Assembly (NCBI GenBank): GCA_002737595.1
Contig: NSHZ01000028.1
Location: 1-17,895 of the forward strand
DNA length: 17,895 nt
Source: Actinomycetota bacterium
Lineage (GTDB): Bacteria > Actinomycetota > Actinomycetes > Nanopelagicales > Nanopelagicaceae
Direction: 5' to 3'
The position numbers were made by a program, and so were the translations under genes. A model generated the notes under the pieces. It saw only the letters and a list, made by a program, of their open reading frames with translations. It did no database searches and was not told the DNA's origin. Each line of letters opens with the position of its first letter. Position 1 is the stretch's first letter. This document shows positions 13,874 through 17,895 of this stretch, piece by piece.

Positions 13874-16855
13874 ATGGCCATTCACCTTCTCCTTGGCGCG
13901 CCTGGAAGTGGAAAGAGTACGCGGGCGGTGGGCGCCACCAAGGAGTGCCTCGAGGGAGGCGCGCGCCCGCTCTTATTGGGCTTTGGTCGGGATGCGGTAG
14001 CGGGGCTGCGAGAAGAGGTCGGGGTTAACGGGGTGCGGCGCGAACCGGTTGCTCGGACGTTTCATGGCTTAGCTTTTTCGCTCCTGCAAAAACACCATAT
14101 TTCCGGACCCACACCCTTCTTACTCTCGGGCGCCGAACAAGATGTATTCATTCGTCGTCTGCTTGCCGAAGGTCTCACCACGTGGCCCACTGCTTTTTCG
14201 CAAGCGGTGGAGAGTGCGGGCTTTGCAAAAGAACTTCGCGACTTGCTCTCACGCGTGGTGGAGCGCGGAATCTCACCAGAAGAGTTAGTCGCGATCGGAG
14301 AAAGTGCACAGCGACCGGAGTGGATCAGCGCAGCACATTTCTATTCCACGTATCTTGCAAAGCTGGCTCAGGAACGACCCGGCGCAATCGATCCTAATGC
14401 GATAATTCTGCGCGTGATCAACCTCTTAACAAATGATCCGGTTCTCCTTGGCCAAGTGCGCGCATCCTTTGATCTCATCATTGTTGATGACTTTCACGAG
14501 GCCGATCCTGCCCAGCAGATATTGCTCTCGCTCATCACGCAAGATTCCTTATTGGTCACAGCAGACCCAGCCTCTGCCGTGGGTAAGTTTCGTGGGGCCG
14601 ACCCAGAAGGTATGGTCTCGGCTCTCGAAAGTATTGCCGCAGAGCGGCGTAGTGAACTTGTTACTGAAATTCTCAGCGTGCAACACCGTGCTACGAGTGA
14701 AATTACTAAAGTTCTTAACCAAATCCGTAGCGAAATACCGCGAAGTGAATACTCAACAGCTGCAACCACTTTGCGTTCTGGCGGAGCAATTCGCATTGAA
14801 AACTATGGCTCTGCAATAGATGAAGCCACTTCGGTAGCACTCTGGTTCCAAGAGTTGCATGTGATCGAAGGTGTGAGTTATCGCGACATGGCTGTGGTTA
14901 CTAGAAATAGCAATACTGAACTCTTTCGAATCGCCTTCTCGGCCTTAGGTATTCCCATTGCACACACACCAAATCTTTCATTAGCTGAGCGAAATGCAGT
15001 GTGGCCCATCTTTACGCTTATCTCTCTGGCAGATGCCTCACTCAAGCCACAGTTCGATGCGCACCAACATGACGAAGTCATCGAAGAACTCATGCTCTCT
15101 ATCTACGGAGAAGCAGATATGTTTGTCATTAAGCGACTCAATGAGCTTCGCTTTCGCTCAGGATCAAGCGAAACCTCACTCTATGAACTTCTCAATGAGC
15201 GAAACGATCTGCCCACAACGCGTATTTCGAAGTACATCGAAGGAGTGCGCAAAATACTCTCCAAGTCGGGTGGTCGCACCGATGAGATCCTCTGGAAGGT
15301 ATGGCAACTCCTCTCAAGTGCCGGGGAGCCCGCTGCCATGTGGCAGAGTGTGGCGCTCTCCGGTGGTCGTAAAGGCGAGGCCGCGCACGAAAATCTAGAT
15401 TCACTGATTGAGCTAGTACAAAACGCATCACGCTACACAGAGCGCAAACCCAGGTCGCGTGTCATGGAATTTGTGCACGAGATGCAAAGCCAAGAGTTTG
15501 ATGCAGATGTCATCAGGCCAAGACGTATTGAGCGAGAACGCGTGGCAATATCTAGCGTTCACCGAGCCCGTGGCAGGCAGTGGCGGGTGGTCGCTATCCC
15601 ATCGCTCAATGGAGGCGCATGGCCCAACCTCACACCTCGCGGTTCACTCCTTGGCAGCGAAGAGTTTGTGGAACTTCAAGGGAGGAGCGATGCCACTGGC
15701 AGCGCGGAAATCCTCAAACTCAATGCCAGTAGCGCACTCCTCATCGATGAACGCCGACTCTTACATTCTGCCGTGGGTCGTTCCGGGGAGTACCTCATGA
15801 TTTCAGCAGTCACTGGTGAAGATTCCAGACCTTCGCGTTTCTTTCGCGACATCAGTCAGGCGATGGCACCAGATTCAACAGGCATTAGCAAGGTTTCGGA
15901 TCGGCTCTCTCCTGAGTCCTTCATCTCTGCACTTCGCCATAGAGCCACAGGTGAAGGCGGGGGCATGATTGCTCCAGCGGAGACCACGCCAGAACGCGCT
16001 GCACAGATTCTTGGTTTTTTGGCGAATGCAGAGGTTGCGGGCGCCGATGTTTCGAATTGGTACGGATACCGCCCGCTCTCTGATGATCGCCCAGTGGCTG
16101 TCGAAGACGAAGAGATTCGGCTCTCTCCGAGCAACATCGATGCATTCGAAAACTGCCAACTACGTTGGCTTCTTACGCAAAATGGTGGCCAACGTGGTGA
16201 TAGCAAAGAGCAAGAACTCGGCATCCTCATTCATCAGGTAGCCGAAGCATTAATAGAGCCCGAAATGTTCGAGCCAGCTTTGCGAGAGAAATTTCATGGC
16301 GGGCTGGCGGCCATAGATCTTGGTAAAGGTTGGGTTCGTGCCTCGTATGAAAAGAGCGCGAATCGAATGTTTGAAAATTTACTTTCCTGGCATGCAGCAA
16401 ATAATCGCACCTTACTTTCAGTTGAATCTCAGATAGATATGCATATTGGTCGAGTTCATCTCACTGGAAAGATCGATCGGCTCGAGAGCGATGAGAATGG
16501 CAAGACCATCGTGGTCGACTTAAAGAGCGCGAAGACCGCAATCTCAAAGGCAGATGCGCAAGCCACTCATCAACTCAGCGCATACCAGCTTGCAGTGGCT
16601 GAAGGTGGCGTGCGAGATCTTGAACTTGCGCCACCTGCAGGCGGAGAGCTGGTCTATCTTGGTGGCGAGAAATTGTCTTCGCGTGTGCAGAGCGAGCTTG
16701 GAATCGACGAGGTAAGGGAGGCGCTCGGCAAGATCGCCCTCAAGATGTCTGGCGCATTCTTTGAGGCCCAGAAATCTAAAGAGTGCAGGATTTGCCCAGT
16801 GAAGTCTTCCTGTCCTCGAATGGCAGCAGGCTCCCAAGTAGTTGATCTCGGATGA
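13874..16855 (+). CDS. adnA: AdnA-like helicase-nuclease subunit
   Basis: This 993-residue protein has a UvrD/Rep-type motor domain and a C-terminal RecB-type nuclease, the AdnA architecture (Rv3202c). AdnAB resects double-strand breaks in actinobacteria. Walker A GAPGSGKST (8-16) is intact. Motif II is VDDFHEADPAQ (204-214) rather than the canonical DEYQD, and motifs V/VI (SVHRARGRQW, RRLLHSAVGRS) are divergent, suggesting a weak or vestigial motor. The PD-(D/E)XK nuclease shows GKIDRLE (865-871) and VVDLKSAK with Asp882/Lys884. Four cysteines flank it (C761, C971, C974, C980), the pattern of an iron-sulfur staple. ATG 13874 was chosen because the P-loop strand begins at once; GTG 13832 would add fourteen residues. 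The stop overlaps adnB as ATGA. Confidence 0.88.
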   Translation: MAIHLLLGAPGSGKSTRAVGATKECLEGGARPLLLGFGRDAVAGLREEVGVNGVRREPVARTFHGLAFSLLQKHHISGPTPFLLSGAEQDVFIRRLLAEGLTTWPTAFSQAVESAGFAKELRDLLSRVVERGISPEELVAIGESAQRPEWISAAHFYSTYLAKLAQERPGAIDPNAIILRVINLLTNDPVLLGQVRASFDLIIVDDFHEADPAQQILLSLITQDSLLVTADPASAVGKFRGADPEGMVSALESIAAERRSELVTEILSVQHRATSEITKVLNQIRSEIPRSEYSTAATTLRSGGAIRIENYGSAIDEATSVALWFQELHVIEGVSYRDMAVVTRNSNTELFRIAFSALGIPIAHTPNLSLAERNAVWPIFTLISLADASLKPQFDAHQHDEVIEELMLSIYGEADMFVIKRLNELRFRSGSSETSLYELLNERNDLPTTRISKYIEGVRKILSKSGGRTDEILWKVWQLLSSAGEPAAMWQSVALSGGRKGEAAHENLDSLIELVQNASRYTERKPRSRVMEFVHEMQSQEFDADVIRPRRIERERVAISSVHRARGRQWRVVAIPSLNGGAWPNLTPRGSLLGSEEFVELQGRSDATGSAEILKLNASSALLIDERRLLHSAVGRSGEYLMISAVTGEDSRPSRFFRDISQAMAPDSTGISKVSDRLSPESFISALRHRATGEGGGMIAPAETTPERAAQILGFLANAEVAGADVSNWYGYRPLSDDRPVAVEDEEIRLSPSNIDAFENCQLRWLLTQNGGQRGDSKEQELGILIHQVAEALIEPEMFEPALREKFHGGLAAIDLGKGWVRASYEKSANRMFENLLSWHAANNRTLLSVESQIDMHIGRVHLTGKIDRLESDENGKTIVVDLKSAKTAISKADAQATHQLSAYQLAVAEGGVRDLELAPPAGGELVYLGGEKLSSRVQSELGIDEVREALGKIALKMSGAFFEAQKSKECRICPVKSSCPRMAAGSQVVDLG

Positions 16856-17895
16856 AGTATAAATACGCGTCGCAAGAGTTTGCGGCATCACTTGGAATTC
16901 AAGTGCCGAGTGATGAACAAGCATTAGTCATCGAAGCCCCACTCTCGCCAGGTGTAGTCATTGCAGGGGCTGGCTCGGGTAAGACAGAAACTATGAGCGC
17001 GCGCGTCCTCTGGTTAGTGCATACCGGGCAAGTACTACCCGCTCATATATTGGGTCTCACTTTTTCTAAGAAGGCAGCTGCAGAACTCGGGGAGCGTATT
17101 GAAAAGCGGCTGCTCACACTCAGCGCAAAATCACCGGAGTTAGATGGCCTTCCGTTCACTGGTGACCCCAGCGAAGTCACTACGAGTACCTATCACTCCT
17201 ATGCTGGCCGACTGGTGGGTGAATATGGGCTAAGGATGGGGATTGACTCCTCGGATGATGTCGTAGGAGATTCACGCATTTGGCAGCTTGCCCATCGCTT
17301 AATCATGAATTACGACGGTGATATGTCTGCCCTCTCACTTGCTCCAGACACCGTGATCGAACGAGTTTTAGATCTTGGCAGCGAGATGTTGGAGCATCAA
17401 AGCAGCGCCGACGAGGTGCGGGCGCTCTCGGAAAACCTGGCTACCACCCTGCTCTCCCTGCCAGAGGGCAAATTCAAGTATGGGGCTGACACAGTCAACA
17501 AAATTGCAAGTGCTCAACAAGCTCGATTAACGCTCCTGCCACTCGTCAAAGCACTTGAGCAGGAGAAGGCGCAGCGTCATCTCTACTCCTTTAACGACAT
17601 CATGGGTCTAGCTGCCAAACTTGCTGTCGCTATTCCCGAAATTGGTGAGAGCGAGCGGAAAAAATTCAAAGTTGTGCTGCTCGACGAGTATCAAGATACG
17701 AGTCCTGCGCAATTGACCATGCTGAAGGCGCTCTTTGCCCATGACGACCATGCTGTGATGGCGGTAGGAGATCCTCACCAATCAATTTATGCGTGGAGAG
17801 GAGCGGCCGCACACACCATCGAAGGATTTCCTCATGACTTTGCGCTTGCTAATGGCGCGCCCGCTGCCAAATATCAGATGCGCACGAGTTGGCGT
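16852..17895 (+). CDS. adnB: AdnB-like UvrD-family helicase (3' end outside window)
   Basis: The frame opens at ATG 16852, overlapping the adnA stop by four bases, and stays open for 348 codons to the window edge. Visible are a Q-motif-like PSDEQALVI, Walker A GAGSGKT (39-45), motif Ia LTFSKKAAAEL, motif Ib-like TSTYHSYAGRL, the canonical Walker B LLDEYQDTSPAQ (276-287) and motif III VGDPHQSIYAWRGA. These identify a superfamily 1A motor. Together with adnA upstream this is AdnB (Rv3201c), the dominant motor subunit of AdnAB. Its C-terminal nuclease would lie beyond the window. The fully canonical motif II contrasts with the altered one in AdnA, fitting the known division of labour between the subunits. 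Confidence 0.9.
   Translation, partial: MKYKYASQEFAASLGIQVPSDEQALVIEAPLSPGVVIAGAGSGKTETMSARVLWLVHTGQVLPAHILGLTFSKKAAAELGERIEKRLLTLSAKSPELDGLPFTGDPSEVTTSTYHSYAGRLVGEYGLRMGIDSSDDVVGDSRIWQLAHRLIMNYDGDMSALSLAPDTVIERVLDLGSEMLEHQSSADEVRALSENLATTLLSLPEGKFKYGADTVNKIASAQQARLTLLPLVKALEQEKAQRHLYSFNDIMGLAAKLAVAIPEIGESERKKFKVVLLDEYQDTSPAQLTMLKALFAHDDHAVMAVGDPHQSIYAWRGAAAHTIEGFPHDFALANGAPAAKYQMRTSWR

Noticed and set aside
13771..14028. Plus-strand ORF starting at ATG 13771 before adnA
   Set aside because: Low-complexity Trp/Arg/Gly-rich product overlapping the adnA start in another frame; it looks non-coding.

Overview
The window comes from an actinomycete (Actinomycetota). Diagnostic genes are a WhiB1-type iron-sulfur regulator, a PdtaS-type histidine kinase, DUF3499, an Rv3235-family protein and an AdnA/AdnB helicase-nuclease pair. 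Gene order follows the Mycobacterium tuberculosis block from about Rv3258c to Rv3201c (DUF3499-manB ... sahH ... comF ... secA ... Rv3235 ... pdtaS-whiB1 ... adnA-adnB), as I recall it. Intergenic gaps are tiny, base composition is only moderately GC, and several genes usually present in this block are missing. This suggests a streamlined lineage, for example a freshwater Nanopelagicales-like organism, but that placement is a guess.

Layout. (1) 1-2442, + strand: end of a DUF5719-type protein, DUF3499, phosphomannomutase manB, and a 54-residue Trm112-like zinc protein overlapping manB by ATGA. (2) 2408-2773, - strand: a MerR regulator whose promoter appears to contain a perfect 9-bp dyad. It is divergent from S-adenosylhomocysteine hydrolase. 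(3) 2887-7594, + strand: ahcY, comF and secA. (4) 7599-8111, - strand: Rv3235-family protein, tail to tail with secA. (5) 8259-12512, + strand: a tight row of a CpaB-like SAF protein, a degenerate CpaE/MinD-like P-loop protein, a HAD phosphatase, DUF6912 and the PdtaS-like kinase. (6) 12509-13520, - strand: a decayed DUF305 gene and whiB1. (7) 13874 to the end, + strand: adnA, then adnB, which runs off the window.

How the genes relate. manB feeds GDP-mannose and glycan synthesis. ahcY removes the methylation by-product SAH. SecA drives protein export. CpaB-like and CpaE-like proteins are usually Tad-pilus parts, but no pilin, CpaF or TadB/C is present and the CpaE-like P-loop has lost its key lysines. 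PdtaS and WhiB1 are cytosolic signalling and redox proteins. AdnA and AdnB together form the actinobacterial double-strand-break resection machine.

I see no undescribed multi-gene defence or metabolic system. The most interesting signals are small: the MerR operator/promoter with an apparently leaderless start, a 9-bp hairpin against the manB start codon, the whiB1 leader (extended -10, 9-bp dyad, Cys-containing uORF ending in a hairpin), a multiply broken DUF305 gene, and the lysine-less CpaE-like ATPase.
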